A stretch of 64,000 nt of DNA from Xenophilus aerolatus (GCA_029968055.1 JASCNX010000002.1:620001-684000), one strand, 5' to 3'; shown: positions 51,646 to 61,091, counted from the stretch's first letter. The notes: generated from the sequence alone by a model not told the origin. Numbers and translations are program-made.

Positions 51646-52833
51646 ATGACCCGCAAGCTCCCGTACACCGGCATCCGCGTCGTCGAATTCACCCACATGG
51701 TCATGGGCCCGACCTGCGGCCTGCTGCTGGGCGACCTGGGCGCCGAGGTCATCAAGGTCGAACCCGTGGAAGGCGACGCGACCCGGCGCCTGCTCGGTTC
51801 GGGGGCGGGCTTCTTCCCCACCTTCAACCGCAACAAGAAGAGCATCGCGCTCGACCTCAAGCGCCCCGAGGGCGTGGAGGCCGCGCGCAGGCTGGTCGCC
51901 GGCGCCGACATCGTGAGCGAGAACTTCAAGCCCGGCACGATGAAGAAGCTGGGCCTGGATTACGCCGCGCTCAAGGCCATCAACCCGAGGCTCATCTACG
52001 TGAGCCACAAGGGCTTCCTGCCCGGCCCCTACGACCACCGCACGGCGCTCGACGAGGTCGTGCAGATGATGGGCGGCCTGGCCTACATGACGGGCCGCGC
52101 CGGCGACCCGCTGCGCGCGGGCACCAGCGTCAACGACATCATGGGCGGCATGTTCGGCGCCATCGGCGCCATGGCCGCGCTTCGCCAGCGCGAGATCACG
52201 GGCGAGGGCTGCGAGGTGCAGTCGGCCCTGTTCGAGAACAACATCTTCCTCGTCGCGCAGCACATGATGCAGTTCGCTGCGACGGGCAAGGCCGCCGACC
52301 CGATGCCCAGCCGCATCTCGGCCTGGGGCATCTACGACGTCTTCACGGTGAAGGACGGCGAGCAGATCTTCCTGGCGGTGGTGAGCGACCGGCAGTGGCA
52401 GGTGTTCTGCAAGGCGTTCGGCCTGCAGGAGATGCTGGCCGACCCGCGCCTGACGACCAACAACGACCGCGTGCGCGCGCGCGAATGGATGATGCCGATG
52501 CTGCGCTCGCACCTCGCGGCCCATGCGGCGGCCGAGCTGGCGGCCGTGTTCGAGCGCCACGAGCTGCCCTTCGCGCCCATCACCCGGCCGCAGGAGCTCT
52601 TCGACGACCCGCACCTCAATGCGAGCGGCGGCCTCGCGCCGGTGCGCATGAACGACGGCAGCGAGTCGAAGGTGCCGCTGCTGCCCTTCACCCTCGGCGG
52701 CGCGCGCCTGGGCATCCGCCAGCAGCCGCCGTTGCTGGGCGAGCACACCGCCGAACTGCTGCGCGCGGCCGGCTACAGCGACGCGCAGGTCGAGGCGATG
52801 CTCGCGGCAGGCGCCGCTGCCGCCGCCACCTGA
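51646..52833 (+). CDS. CaiB/BaiF family CoA transferase
   Basis: A 395-residue class III CoA transferase. It has TGIRVVEFTHMVMGPTCGLL, LGDLGAEVIKVEPVEGDATR, NRNKKSIALDLKRPEG and TALDEVVQMMGGLAYMTG, in which Asp136 is the probable catalytic aspartate. It moves CoA between acids, likely succinyl-CoA to the substrate of the upstream lyase. The acid itself is not identifiable; itaconate or citramalate-type routes use the same enzyme pair, which is inference. Confidence 0.9.
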   Translation: MTRKLPYTGIRVVEFTHMVMGPTCGLLLGDLGAEVIKVEPVEGDATRRLLGSGAGFFPTFNRNKKSIALDLKRPEGVEAARRLVAGADIVSENFKPGTMKKLGLDYAALKAINPRLIYVSHKGFLPGPYDHRTALDEVVQMMGGLAYMTGRAGDPLRAGTSVNDIMGGMFGAIGAMAALRQREITGEGCEVQSALFENNIFLVAQHMMQFAATGKAADPMPSRISAWGIYDVFTVKDGEQIFLAVVSDRQWQVFCKAFGLQEMLADPRLTTNNDRVRAREWMMPMLRSHLAAHAAAELAAVFERHELPFAPITRPQELFDDPHLNASGGLAPVRMNDGSESKVPLLPFTLGGARLGIRQQPPLLGEHTAELLRAAGYSDAQVEAMLAAGAAAAAT

Positions 52834-52861
52834 GCGCCAAGGCGGCGCAGCCCACGGCGCC

Positions 52862-53845
52862 TCAGGTGTCGATGCGGATGTTGTTCGCCTTGGCGATGCG
52901 GCTCCACTTGTCGTACTCGCTGCGCGAGATGCGCGCGAACTCCTCGACCGAGTTGCCCACCGGCTGCAGGCCCAGCTCGACCAGCTTGCCGCGCACCTCG
53001 GGCAGCTGCAGCACCTTGACGATCTCGGCGTTGAAGCGCGCCACGATCTCCCTGGGCGTGGCCGCCGGCACGTAGAAGCCCTGCCAGCCGTCGCCGTCGT
53101 AACCGGGCAGCAGCTCGGCCACGGCCGGCGTGTCGGGCAGCGCAGCGCTGCGCTTCGGGCTGGTGATGGCCAGCGCACGCAGCTTGCCGCTCTTGACCAG
53201 CGGGATCGCCGTCGTCGCGGGCTCGAAGCACAGCGGCACCTGGCCCGCCATGACGTCGGTGAGCGGGCTGCCCTTGTAGGGGATGTGCACCATCTTCACG
53301 CCGGCCATGTTGTTCATCATCTCCATGACGACGTGCGGGCCCGAGCCCACGCCCAGCGAGCCGTACTCCACCGCGCCGGGGTTCGCCTTGGCGCGTCCCA
53401 GCAGGTCCTTGAGGCTCTTGTCGGGTTGCTGCAGGCCGGTCACCAGCACATAAGGCACCAGCGCCACCTGCGTCACGGGCGCGAAGTCGCGAAACGTGTC
53501 GTAGGGCAGCCGCGTGTAGACGTTCGGGTTGATGCCCATGATCGAATTCACCGTCATGAACAGCGTGTAGCCGTCGCCCGGGCTCTTGGCCGCGACCTCG
53601 GCGCCGATGATGCCGGAGGCGCCGGCGCGGTTGTCGATCACCAGCGGCTGGCCGAGCGCGCGGCCCAGCGGCTCGCTGACGATGCGCGCCACCACATCGG
53701 GCGAGACGCCGGCGGCGAAGGGAACCACCAGCCGGATGGGCTTCTCGGGCCACTTGCCCTGTGCGCGGGCAGCGGCGAAGGCGGTCGGCGCGAGGGCCGC
53801 GGCGGCCAGGCGCGCGAGGGCCTGGCGGCGATGGAGTGGGGGCAT
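52862..53845 (-). CDS. Bug family tripartite tricarboxylate-type substrate-binding protein
   Basis: A 327-residue periplasmic receptor, a family much expanded in betaproteobacteria. The signal MPPLHRRQALARLAAAALAP has an Arg pair and ends at ARAQG. Family motifs are WPEKPIRLVVPFAAGVSPDV, DNRAGASGIIGAEVAAKSPG and GYTLFMTVNS. No TctA/TctB membrane genes are adjacent. It lies 33 bp after the alpha/beta hydrolase gene on the same strand, so may feed its substrate. Confidence 0.93.
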   Translation of the reverse strand: MPPLHRRQALARLAAAALAPTAFAAARAQGKWPEKPIRLVVPFAAGVSPDVVARIVSEPLGRALGQPLVIDNRAGASGIIGAEVAAKSPGDGYTLFMTVNSIMGINPNVYTRLPYDTFRDFAPVTQVALVPYVLVTGLQQPDKSLKDLLGRAKANPGAVEYGSLGVGSGPHVVMEMMNNMAGVKMVHIPYKGSPLTDVMAGQVPLCFEPATTAIPLVKSGKLRALAITSPKRSAALPDTPAVAELLPGYDGDGWQGFYVPAATPREIVARFNAEIVKVLQLPEVRGKLVELGLQPVGNSVEEFARISRSEYDKWSRIAKANNIRIDT

Positions 53846-53878
53846 GGTCGTGTCTCCGTCAAGATGTTCTGTGAAAGC

Positions 53879-54676
53879 TCAGTGGGCCAGCCAGACGCGC
53901 ATGGCGTCGATGAGCGGCCCGGGGGCGACGATGTGCGGGTAGTGCCCGCCGGTGGGCAGTCGCACTGCATGCGCATCGGGGTAGCGCGCCCGCACGCGCT
54001 CGCGCACGGCCGGGCCCAGCGTCGGATCGTCGGCGCAGTCGCTGACGACCAGGCGTGCCGCGCGGACCGGCGGCAGGGCGGGTGCGCGCGCCACCTGCCG
54101 CAGCCGCCCGTGCAGTTGCGCGGCCGGCAGCGTGTGGTGCAGCAGGTGCAGCTGCACGGCGCGCAGCGGGTCGTCGGGCCGGGCCGAGAGCGCCGCGTCC
54201 CAGCGGGCGAGCACCTCGTCGCTGGTCGCGTCCGCGAGCCAGGCCGCGTCAAAAAGCGGCGAGGCCGCCACGTCGGTGCCGTCGACGAAGGTGTTGCCCA
54301 GCCAAAGCGCAGTGACGCACGCTGGATGGCGCTGGGCGAAGGCCTGTGCCCACCACGCGCCGTACGACGAGCCCCAGACCGCGCAAGGCCCGACGCCCAG
54401 CGAGCGCAGCAGCGCCGCTAGCCCGTCGGCCAACGCCACCGCATCGCAGCCGCCGGGGTAGGTCACGGCAATGACGCGGTGTTCGGCATCAAAGGCCTCG
54501 GCCATCCGCCAGGCACTGCTGGCGTCGCCAAGCGCGCCCGGCAGCAGGACGAGCGGCGGCGCGTCGCGGCGGTTGTCGACGAAGCGCCAGACCGCCGGCG
54601 ACCCGTCGGTGAAGCGGTGCCATTCGCGCTCGCGCGACCAGTCCGCCAGCGCGGGCGAGGCAGGGTGGGTGCTCAT
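53879..54676 (-). CDS. Alpha/beta hydrolase
   Basis: A 265-residue hydrolase. The oxyanion and nucleophile region is LVLLPGALGDASSAW and VWGSSYGAWWAQAF (GSSYG, catalytic Ser). An Asp in VVSDCADDPTLG and His in GGHYPHIVAPGPL complete a plausible triad. It has no signal peptide. It lies between the cupin and the Bug receptor genes and should act on an ester, thioester or C-C bond of a small acid; not determinable. A 10-bp sequence at its start is repeated after the small element upstream. Confidence 0.85.
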   Translation of the reverse strand: MSTHPASPALADWSREREWHRFTDGSPAVWRFVDNRRDAPPLVLLPGALGDASSAWRMAEAFDAEHRVIAVTYPGGCDAVALADGLAALLRSLGVGPCAVWGSSYGAWWAQAFAQRHPACVTALWLGNTFVDGTDVAASPLFDAAWLADATSDEVLARWDAALSARPDDPLRAVQLHLLHHTLPAAQLHGRLRQVARAPALPPVRAARLVVSDCADDPTLGPAVRERVRARYPDAHAVRLPTGGHYPHIVAPGPLIDAMRVWLAH

Positions 54677-54731
54677 TGAATAACCTCCGCGCTACGCGCT
54701 GCGGTGCGAGCCCCCTTCGGGGCGGCCGGGC
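54677..54731. repeat. 55-bp element between hydrolase and cupin genes, flanked by 10-bp direct repeats
   Basis: It contains CGCTGCGGTGCGAGCCCCCT then TCGGGGCGGCCGGGC, related to the GC-rich repeat before rpoN (63479-63575). The 10-mer GGGTGCTCAT occurs exactly at both sides (54667-54676 and 54732-54741), as a target-site duplication would. Confidence 0.55.
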
Positions 54732-54737
54732 GGGTGC

Positions 54738-55292
54738 TCATGCGGCGAGGTAGCCTTCCTCGCGCAGCGTCTTCTTGGCCTCGTCGGTGAAGTCGGCCTC
54801 GGGCGCGTTGCCGCTGATCACGAACATGAGGAAGTGGGTGCGGTCGGCCTCGTCGTGCGTGATGTTCTCGAACCGGCGGTTCACGCCCGGCGGGAACGAG
54901 CACACGTCCCAGGGGCCGACGTCGAAGTATTCGACCTGGCCGTCGACCTCCCACGAACAGCGCCAGCGGCCCGTGAGCGGCATGAACGTTTCGTTGGTGT
55001 CGTGGTTGTGCATCATCGGTCCGTTGCCCGGCCTGGCCTCGCAGAAGCCGAGGTTGAAGCCTTCGCTGATCGGGATGGCCGAATTGGCGGCGGCCTGTGC
55101 GCCCACCGGCGAGACCACCTCGGTGCCGCCCTTGCCCTTGGGCGGCTGGAATCCGATCGCGTTGTAGAGCTTGCGCACCGCACTGGGGTAGCGGCTGTCG
55201 GGCAGGCCACCGTCGAAGCCCTTGAGCTCCTTGAAGAAGGCCACGCGCTTGCGCATCTCGTCGCGCGTCAGACGGATCTGGGGAAGTGCCAT
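54738..55292 (-). CDS. Cupin domain protein
   Basis: A 184-residue protein with a single cupin barrel. Motif 1 is GPMMHNHDTNETFMPLTGRW (two His, one Glu), and motif 2 is VCSFPPGVNRRFENI, where the usual third metal His is Arg. The N-terminal 60 residues (LTRDEMRKRVAFFKELKGFD) form a helical extension. A dioxygenase or isomerase activity would need a full metal site, so this may be a binding protein. It is the first gene of a leftward set with hydrolase and Bug receptor, divergent from a LysR gene. Confidence 0.83.
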   Translation of the reverse strand: MALPQIRLTRDEMRKRVAFFKELKGFDGGLPDSRYPSAVRKLYNAIGFQPPKGKGGTEVVSPVGAQAAANSAIPISEGFNLGFCEARPGNGPMMHNHDTNETFMPLTGRWRCSWEVDGQVEYFDVGPWDVCSFPPGVNRRFENITHDEADRTHFLMFVISGNAPEADFTDEAKKTLREEGYLAA

Positions 55293-55492
55293 CGTGTGTG
55301 TCTCTCTGTCGATGTCGAAAGCGTTGAGGGGGTGTCGGGTCCGGACGGGGCGCAGTGTGGCCGGGGCCTGCCGCCGCCCGCAATCGCGCGCGCCGATGCC
55401 CGCCATCGCAGCGGCCGATGGCGGCTGCGGGTTTCCACCGATCGGGTGCTGCGCAGCGCGCACCGCGCGCCGCCGCGAGGCAAGATCGACCC

Positions 55493-56404
55493 ATGAAGAT
55501 GCATGACCTCGACCTGCCGCTGCTGCGTGCCTTCGACGCGCTGCTGCGCGAACGGCACATCACGCGCGCGGCCGAGCGGCTCGAGATCAGCCAGTCGTCG
55601 ATGAGCGTGGCGCTGGCCAGGCTGCGCGACCGCATGGGCGACGAGCTGCTGATGCGCAGCGGCACCGGCTGGATGCCGACCGAACTGGCGCTCCTGCTGT
55701 GGCCGCGGGTGCAGGAGGCGATCGCGGCGCTGGAGCGGGTGCTCGAGCCCGCGCATTTCGAGCCGGCCACGGCGACGCAGACCTTCCGTCTGATCGTCAT
55801 CGACTACATCGACCTCCTGATGATGCCGGCCGTGATGCGCCGCGTCCGCCGCGAGGCGCCGGGCGTGCGGCTGCACGTGCTGCAGACCAACCCGCACCAT
55901 TTCGCCGAGATGATGGCCGCCGGCGAACTGGACCTCGCGCTCACCTACTTCCCCAACGCGCCCGAGTACCTGAAGGGCCGGCGGCTGTTCTCCGACCGCT
56001 TCCTCGGCCTGGCGGCCCGCGGCCACCCGGTGCACCGGGCGACGCTGGATGTGGCGGCCTTCTGCGCGCTGCCGCACGTCACCATCGAGCTGGTGTCGGC
56101 GCAGATCTACAACGTGCAGATCGATGCCGCGCTGGAGCCGCACGGCCTGCGCCGGCAGGTCCGCATGACCAAGCCGAACTTCCTCGCGCTGCCCTTCGTG
56201 CTGGAGACATCGGACATGGTGGCCAGCATCCCCGCGCGGCTGGCGCGCCGCATGATGCGCATGGCCGAGGTGGAACCCTTCGACATCCCGCTGGACCTGC
56301 CCACCTTCGACGTCAAGATGCTGTGGCATCCGCGCACCGACCACTCGCCCGCGCACGCCTGGCTGCGCGAGGTGATGGCCGACTGCGCGCGCGAGATCGA
56401 GTGA
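55493..56404 (+). CDS. LysR family transcriptional regulator (NodD/TfdR-like)
   Basis: A 303-residue regulator beginning MKMHDLDLPLLRAFDALLRE, with the helix-turn-helix in ITRAAERLEISQSSMSVALA. The effector domain includes FRLIVIDYIDLLMMPAVMRR. It is divergent from the cupin-hydrolase-Bug gene set (200-bp gap) and probably controls it, with the catabolised compound or its CoA ester as effector. Another LysR gene follows on the same strand. Confidence 0.9.
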   Translation: MKMHDLDLPLLRAFDALLRERHITRAAERLEISQSSMSVALARLRDRMGDELLMRSGTGWMPTELALLLWPRVQEAIAALERVLEPAHFEPATATQTFRLIVIDYIDLLMMPAVMRRVRREAPGVRLHVLQTNPHHFAEMMAAGELDLALTYFPNAPEYLKGRRLFSDRFLGLAARGHPVHRATLDVAAFCALPHVTIELVSAQIYNVQIDAALEPHGLRRQVRMTKPNFLALPFVLETSDMVASIPARLARRMMRMAEVEPFDIPLDLPTFDVKMLWHPRTDHSPAHAWLREVMADCAREIE

Positions 56405-56517
56405 GCGATGGCCACGGAGCCCCTGGCTGCTGGCGAACGGCGGGCGGGCGCAGCAGCCATGGTCCGCTTGCAGGAACGGGCATGCCCGCGCGCGGGCCTC
56501 CGCATAATCGGCGCCCG

Positions 56518-57477
56518 ATGGACCGCCTCACCCAGCTCGAGACCTTCGTCGCCGTGGCCACGCGCGGCAGCCTCACCGCGGCCGCCAAGGCCGAGGGCGT
56601 GGCGCCGGCCATCGTCGGGCGGCGCGTCGACGCGCTGGAGGAGCGCCTGGGCGTCAAGCTGCTGCTGCGCACCACGCGACGCCTCACGCTCACGCACGAG
56701 GGCAGCGCCTTCCTGGAGGACTGCCAGCGCCTGCTGACCGAACTGGCCAACGCCGAGGCCAGCGTCAGCGCCGGCGGCGTCAAGGCCAGCGGGCACCTGC
56801 GCGTCACCGCGCCGGCGGGTTTCGGGCGCCGCCATGTGGCGCCGCTGGTGCCGCGCTTCCACGAGCTGCATCCGGAGGTGACCATCTCGCTGAACCTCAG
56901 CGACCGGGTGATCGACATGGCCGGCGAGAACTTCGACTGCGCCGTGCGCGTGGGCGACCTGCCCGATTCCTCGCTCGTGAGCATGCGGCTGGCCGACAAC
57001 CGGCGCCGCTGCGTCGCCACGCCGGCGTTCCTGCGCCGCCACGGTGTGCCGCAGCACCCCACGGACCTGGTGCGTTTCGCCTGTCTGACGCTCAGCAGCG
57101 ACGCCTCGCAGACGCGCGGGTGGGCGTTCCGCGTCCCCCGCAGCGGCGACGCGGCGGGCCTGCCGGACGACGAAGCGCAGGCGCACGAAGTCATCCACCT
57201 CAAGCCGAGCGGCCCGCTCGATTGCTCCGACGGCCAGGTGCTGCACGACTGGTGCCTGGCGGGCCACGGCATCGCCTGGCGCAGCACCTGGGAGGTGGAG
57301 GCCGAGATCGACGCGGGCCTGCTGGTGCCGGTGCTCGACCGCTTCGCTGCGCCGCCCAACGGCATCTATGCGGTGTTCCCGCAGCGCAAGCACCTGCCGC
57401 TGCGGGTGCGGCTGTGGCTGGATTTCCTCAAGGCGCACTACGCGCGGCCGGATTACTGGGGGCGCGGCGCGGCCTGA
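56518..57477 (+). CDS. LysR family transcriptional regulator
   Basis: A 319-residue regulator: MDRLTQLETFVAVATRGSLT, then AAAKAEGVAPAIVGRRVDAL as the recognition helix region and an effector domain with HLRVTAPAGFGRRHVAPLVP and CAVRVGDLPDSSLVSMRLAD, the pattern of the common 'TAPAGFGR' subgroup. It is not closely related to the LysR gene just before it. No divergent partner; the target is unknown. Confidence 0.9.
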   Translation: MDRLTQLETFVAVATRGSLTAAAKAEGVAPAIVGRRVDALEERLGVKLLLRTTRRLTLTHEGSAFLEDCQRLLTELANAEASVSAGGVKASGHLRVTAPAGFGRRHVAPLVPRFHELHPEVTISLNLSDRVIDMAGENFDCAVRVGDLPDSSLVSMRLADNRRRCVATPAFLRRHGVPQHPTDLVRFACLTLSSDASQTRGWAFRVPRSGDAAGLPDDEAQAHEVIHLKPSGPLDCSDGQVLHDWCLAGHGIAWRSTWEVEAEIDAGLLVPVLDRFAAPPNGIYAVFPQRKHLPLRVRLWLDFLKAHYARPDYWGRGAA

Positions 57478-57605
57478 ACACCGCTCGCGGCGGCGCGGGC
57501 GCGGCTGGCGACGCGCACCGGCGTTCCGTCGCCCGGCGTTCGGTCGCGCCGGGCCTGCGCGGCACAATGGGTCGACATTTGCAAACCACGACGAAAGCCG
57601 CCGCG

Positions 57606-58058
57606 ATGACCCTCGAAGCCATCCTCGCCTACCTGCACCTGCTGGCCATCCTCACGATGGTCGTCTTCATCGCCAGCGAGGCAGCGCTGTGCCGGGTCGA
57701 GTGGCTCAATGCGAAGGTGGTCGAGCGGCTGGCGCGCGTCGACATGGTCTACGGCATCGCCGCCGTGGCCGTGCTGGTCACCGGCATCGTCCGCACGGTG
57801 TGGGGGGTCAAGGGCACGGCCTGGTACTGGACCAACCCGCTGCTGCACGTGAAGGTCACGCTCTTCGTCATCGTCGGCATCCTGTCGATCTTCCCGACGC
57901 TGACCTTCCTGCGCTGGCGCAGGCAATTGCGCGCCACGGGCGCACTGCCGGCCGAAGCCGAGGTGAAGAAGACGCGCAAGCTCGTGATGGCGCAGGCGCA
58001 CCTGATCGCGCTGATCCCGCTGTTCGCCGTCTTCCTGGCGCGCGGCTTCGGAAAGTAG
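57606..58058 (+). CDS. DUF2214 family membrane protein
   Basis: A 150-residue protein with four membrane helices, in AILAYLHLLAILTMVVFIAS, VYGIAAVAVLVTGIVRTVWG, LHVKVTLFVIVGILSIFPTL and AHLIALIPLFAVFLARGF. This is the DUF2214 layout (HLLAIL with a histidine in helix 1, EAALCR). The function is not known. A bidirectional terminator lies just after it, facing the PsiF gene. Confidence 0.85.
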   Translation: MTLEAILAYLHLLAILTMVVFIASEAALCRVEWLNAKVVERLARVDMVYGIAAVAVLVTGIVRTVWGVKGTAWYWTNPLLHVKVTLFVIVGILSIFPTLTFLRWRRQLRATGALPAEAEVKKTRKLVMAQAHLIALIPLFAVFLARGFGK

Positions 58059-58075
58059 CGCAGCAGCAGACAAAA

Positions 58076-58101
58076 CAAAGCCCCGCACTTGCGGGGCTTT
58101 G
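58076..58101. terminator. Bidirectional Rho-independent terminator
   Basis: An 11-bp perfect stem CAAAGCCCCGC/GCGGGGCTTTG with loop ACTT. A/T-rich flanks on both sides serve the convergent DUF2214 and PsiF genes. Confidence 0.88.
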
Positions 58102-58143
58102 TCCTTCTTGCCGCTGCGCGGGGCGGCGGCGGGCGCAGGGGCT

Positions 58144-58524
58144 TTACGCCGCCTTGGTGCTCAGGCATTCCTTCATGAAGGCCTTGCGCGCGTCGCCCTT
58201 GAGTTCCTTGGCCTTGGGATCGGCGTTGCAGGTCTTCATCTTGGTCTGCTGCTTTTCCTGCTTGCTGGCCGACAGGCACTCCTTCATGAACGCCTTGCGG
58301 TCGGCACCCTTGAGTTCCTTGGCCTTGGGGTCGGCGTTGCAGGTGGCCATCTTGCCTTGCTGGGCCGTGGGTGCCTTGGCGGTCGGTGCGGCGGCTGCCG
58401 GCGCTGCCGCCGGGGCCGCGGCGGGTGCCGCTGCGGGCGCTGCCGCTGCCGGCGCGGTCGTCTGCGCCATGGCGTTGAAGGACAGGGCGGCGCCGAGTGC
58501 GATCAGGGAGAGGAGCTTTTTCAT
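58144..58524 (-). CDS. PsiF-repeat family protein
   Basis: A 126-residue exported protein with a signal peptide (MKKLLSLIALGAALSFNAMA). An Ala/Pro-rich low-complexity linker of ~35 residues follows. Two copies of the PsiF repeat are seen: TCNADPKAKELKGADRKAFM and TCNADPKAKELKGDARKAFM, each ending KECLS. The two cysteines per repeat probably form disulfides. PsiF is phosphate-starvation induced in E. coli, but its role is unknown. Confidence 0.9.
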   Translation of the reverse strand: MKKLLSLIALGAALSFNAMAQTTAPAAAAPAAAPAAAPAAAPAAAAPTAKAPTAQQGKMATCNADPKAKELKGADRKAFMKECLSASKQEKQQTKMKTCNADPKAKELKGDARKAFMKECLSTKAA

Positions 58525-58696
58525 GGTGTGTGTTTCCTGAGCAGGGTGTTGAAAAGTGACGGTTCCCTTTGGGCGCCTGCCGCTTGGCGGGCGCCAGGCC
58601 CGAGGTCGGGCCTGGGCCTCTAACGTGGCTCACGCCCGGTCGGCTGACATCGTCCATGCGCGGCCTCTGCGGGTTTGCCCCCGATAAAATCTGTCG

Positions 58697-60385
58697 ATGC
58701 TTACAGTCAAACAGGAGCTCCTGGCCGAACTGGGCCAGGCGCTCGAGGCCCTCGAGCCGGGTGCCGGCAGCCGCGCCGCCTTCGAATCGCCCAAGGTCGC
58801 CGCGCATGGCGACTTCGCCTGCACCGCGGCGATGCAGCTCGCCAAGCCGCTCAAGAAGAACCCGCGCCAGCTCGGCGAAGCCCTGCGCGAGGACCTGCTC
58901 GCCCGCCCGGCCTTCCAGCGCTGGGTCGACGCGATCGAGATCGCCGGCCCCGGCTTCCTCAACATCCGCCTGAAGCCCGCCGCCAAGCAGCAGGTGGTGC
59001 GCGAGGTGCTCGAAGCCGGCGCCGGCTTCGGCCGCAAGCCGGCGGCATCGGCTGGCAAGGTGCTGGTCGAGTTCGTCTCGGCCAATCCCACCGGTCCGCT
59101 GCACGTGGGGCACGGCCGCCAGGCCGCGTTGGGCGACGCCATCTGCAACCTGCTCGACACGCAGGGTGCGCAGGTGTGGCGCGAGTTCTACTACAACGAC
59201 GCCGGCGTCCAGATCCAGACGCTGGCCCACAGCACGCAGTTGCGCGCACGCGGCTTCAAGCCCGGCGACCCCGAGTGGCCCTCCGGCGAAAAGGCCGCGG
59301 CCTACAACGGCGACTACATCGCCGACATCGCGGCCGACTTTCTGGCGAAGAAGACTGTGAAGTCCGACGACCGCGAGTACACCGCCAGCGGCGACGTGGA
59401 CGACCTCGACTCGATCCGCCAGTTCGCCGTCGCCTACCTGCGCCACGAGCAGGACCTGGACCTGCAGGCCTTCCAGGTGCGCTTCGACAACTACTACCTC
59501 GAGTCCAGCCTCTACACCAGCGGCCGGGTCGAGGCGACGGTGAACAAGCTCGTCGCCGCCGGCAAGACCTACGAGCAGGACGGCGCCCTGTGGCTGAAGT
59601 CGACCGAGTACGGCGACGACAAGGACCGCGTGATGCGCAAGGGCGACGGCACCTACACGTACTTCGTGCCCGACGTCGCCTACCACCTGGCGAAGTGGGA
59701 GCGCGGCTTCCACCGCGTGGTCAACATCCAGGGCACCGACCACCACGGCACCATCGCGCGCGTGCGCGCCGGGCTGCAGGCGGTCGGCGAAGGCATCCCC
59801 GAGGGCTACCCCGATTACGTGCTGCACACCATGGTGCGCGTGATGCGCGGCGGCGAGGAGGTGAAGATCTCCAAGCGCGCCGGCAGCTACGTCACGCTGC
59901 GCGACCTGATCGAGTGGACCAGCACCGACGCGGTGCGCTTCTTCCTGCTCAGCCGCAAGCCCGACACCGAATACACCTTCGACGTCGACCTGGCGGTCCA
60001 GAAGAACAACGACAACCCGGTGTACTACGTGCAGTACGCACACGCGCGCATCTGCTCGGTGCTCGACAAGGAAGCCACCGACCCGGCGGCGTTGAAGGAC
60101 GTCGACCTCGCGCCGCTCGCGACCGATGCGGCCCAGCCGCTCATGCTGCTGCTGGCCAAATACCCCGACATGCTGGCGGCCGCGGCCCGCGACTTCGCGC
60201 CCCACGACGTCACCTTCTACCTGCGCGAGCTGGCTGCGGCCTACCACAGCTACTACGACGCCGAGCGCATCCTGGTCGAGGACGACGCCGTGAAGAAGGC
60301 CCGCCTGGCGCTGGTCGCCGCCACCGCACAGGTGCTGCACAATGGGCTGGCTGTGCTCGGCGTGAGCGCACCGCGAAAGATGTGA
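58697..60385 (+). CDS. argS: Arginyl-tRNA synthetase
   Basis: A 562-residue class I synthetase. It has an N-terminal Add-1 domain, the HIGH-type motif [33 protein letters not shown], the KMSKS-like loop [20 protein letters not shown] and the DALR anticodon domain near the C-terminus ([12 protein letters not shown]). It charges tRNA-Arg. A SPOR-domain gene follows by 16 bp, a frequent betaproteobacterial order. Confidence 0.97.
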   Translation: MLTVKQELLAELGQALEALEPGAGSRAAFESPKVAAHGDFACTAAMQLAKPLKKNPRQLGEALREDLLARPAFQRWVDAIEIAGPGFLNIRLKPAAKQQVVREVLEAGAGFGRKPAASAGKVLVEFVSANPTGPLHVGHGRQAALGDAICNLLDTQGAQVWREFYYNDAGVQIQTLAHSTQLRARGFKPGDPEWPSGEKAAAYNGDYIADIAADFLAKKTVKSDDREYTASGDVDDLDSIRQFAVAYLRHEQDLDLQAFQVRFDNYYLESSLYTSGRVEATVNKLVAAGKTYEQDGALWLKSTEYGDDKDRVMRKGDGTYTYFVPDVAYHLAKWERGFHRVVNIQGTDHHGTIARVRAGLQAVGEGIPEGYPDYVLHTMVRVMRGGEEVKISKRAGSYVTLRDLIEWTSTDAVRFFLLSRKPDTEYTFDVDLAVQKNNDNPVYYVQYAHARICSVLDKEATDPAALKDVDLAPLATDAAQPLMLLLAKYPDMLAAAARDFAPHDVTFYLRELAAAYHSYYDAERILVEDDAVKKARLALVAATAQVLHNGLAVLGVSAPRKM

Positions 60386-60401
60386 GCCATTACCACCACC
60401 C

Positions 60402-61091
60402 ATGAGAAGCAGACAAAAAGGGAATTTCGTCATCGGCCTGATCGTGGGCGTCGTGCTGGGACTCGGCGTGGCCCTGGGCGTGGCGGTCTACGTGACCAAG
60501 GTGCCGATCCCGTTCGTCACCAAGAACCAGCCGCGCGGCGCCGACCAGGACGAGGCCGAGGCCCGCAAGAACCGCGACTGGGACCCGAACTCGCCGCTGG
60601 CCGGCAAGCCGCAGGCCCCGCGCACGCCGCCGCAGCCCATCGCGCCGGCGCCGGCGGCCCCTGCCGTCGCCGGGGCGCCCGCGACCAGCGGCACGCTCAA
60701 TGCACCGGCCCCGGCACCGGTCGTGGTGGCGCCCAAGCCGGCCACGGCGCCGTCCACCTCGACCGATCCGCTGGGCGACTTCGCGCGTTCGCGCGCCGGC
60801 GGCAACCCGCCGTCCACCACGGTGGCGTCGGCCCCGCCCACCACCGGGCCCGACCCCTTCGTGTACTTCGTGCAGGCCGGCGCCTTCCGCACCAACGACG
60901 ATGCCGAGGCGCAGCGCGCCAAGCTGTCGCTGATGGGCGTGGAGGCCAAGGTCACCGAGCGCGAGCAGGCCGGCCGCACGGTCTTCCGCGTGCGGGCCGG
61001 CCCGTTCAACAAGAAGGACGATGCCGACCGCCTGAAGGACCGTCTGGACGGCGGCGGCTTCGATGCGGCGCTGGTCCGCGTCCAACGCTGA
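60402..61091 (+). CDS. SPOR domain protein (cell-division type)
   Basis: A 229-residue inner-membrane protein: short basic N-terminus, one helix (FVIGLIVGVVLGLGVALGVA), a long Pro/Ala-rich periplasmic linker, and a C-terminal SPOR domain (VYFVQAGAFRTNDDAEAQRA, VFRVRAGPFNKKDDADRLKD). SPOR domains bind denuded septal peptidoglycan. The layout matches FtsN-like proteins, though synteny with argS and dsbA is the stronger clue. Confidence 0.92.
   Translation: MRSRQKGNFVIGLIVGVVLGLGVALGVAVYVTKVPIPFVTKNQPRGADQDEAEARKNRDWDPNSPLAGKPQAPRTPPQPIAPAPAAPAVAGAPATSGTLNAPAPAPVVVAPKPATAPSTSTDPLGDFARSRAGGNPPSTTVASAPPTTGPDPFVYFVQAGAFRTNDDAEAQRAKLSLMGVEAKVTEREQAGRTVFRVRAGPFNKKDDADRLKDRLDGGGFDAALVRVQR

Noticed and set aside
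57749-60433. 894-residue minus-strand frame across argS and PsiF
   Set aside because: It runs opposite to argS, which is certain, and has a low-complexity shadow composition.
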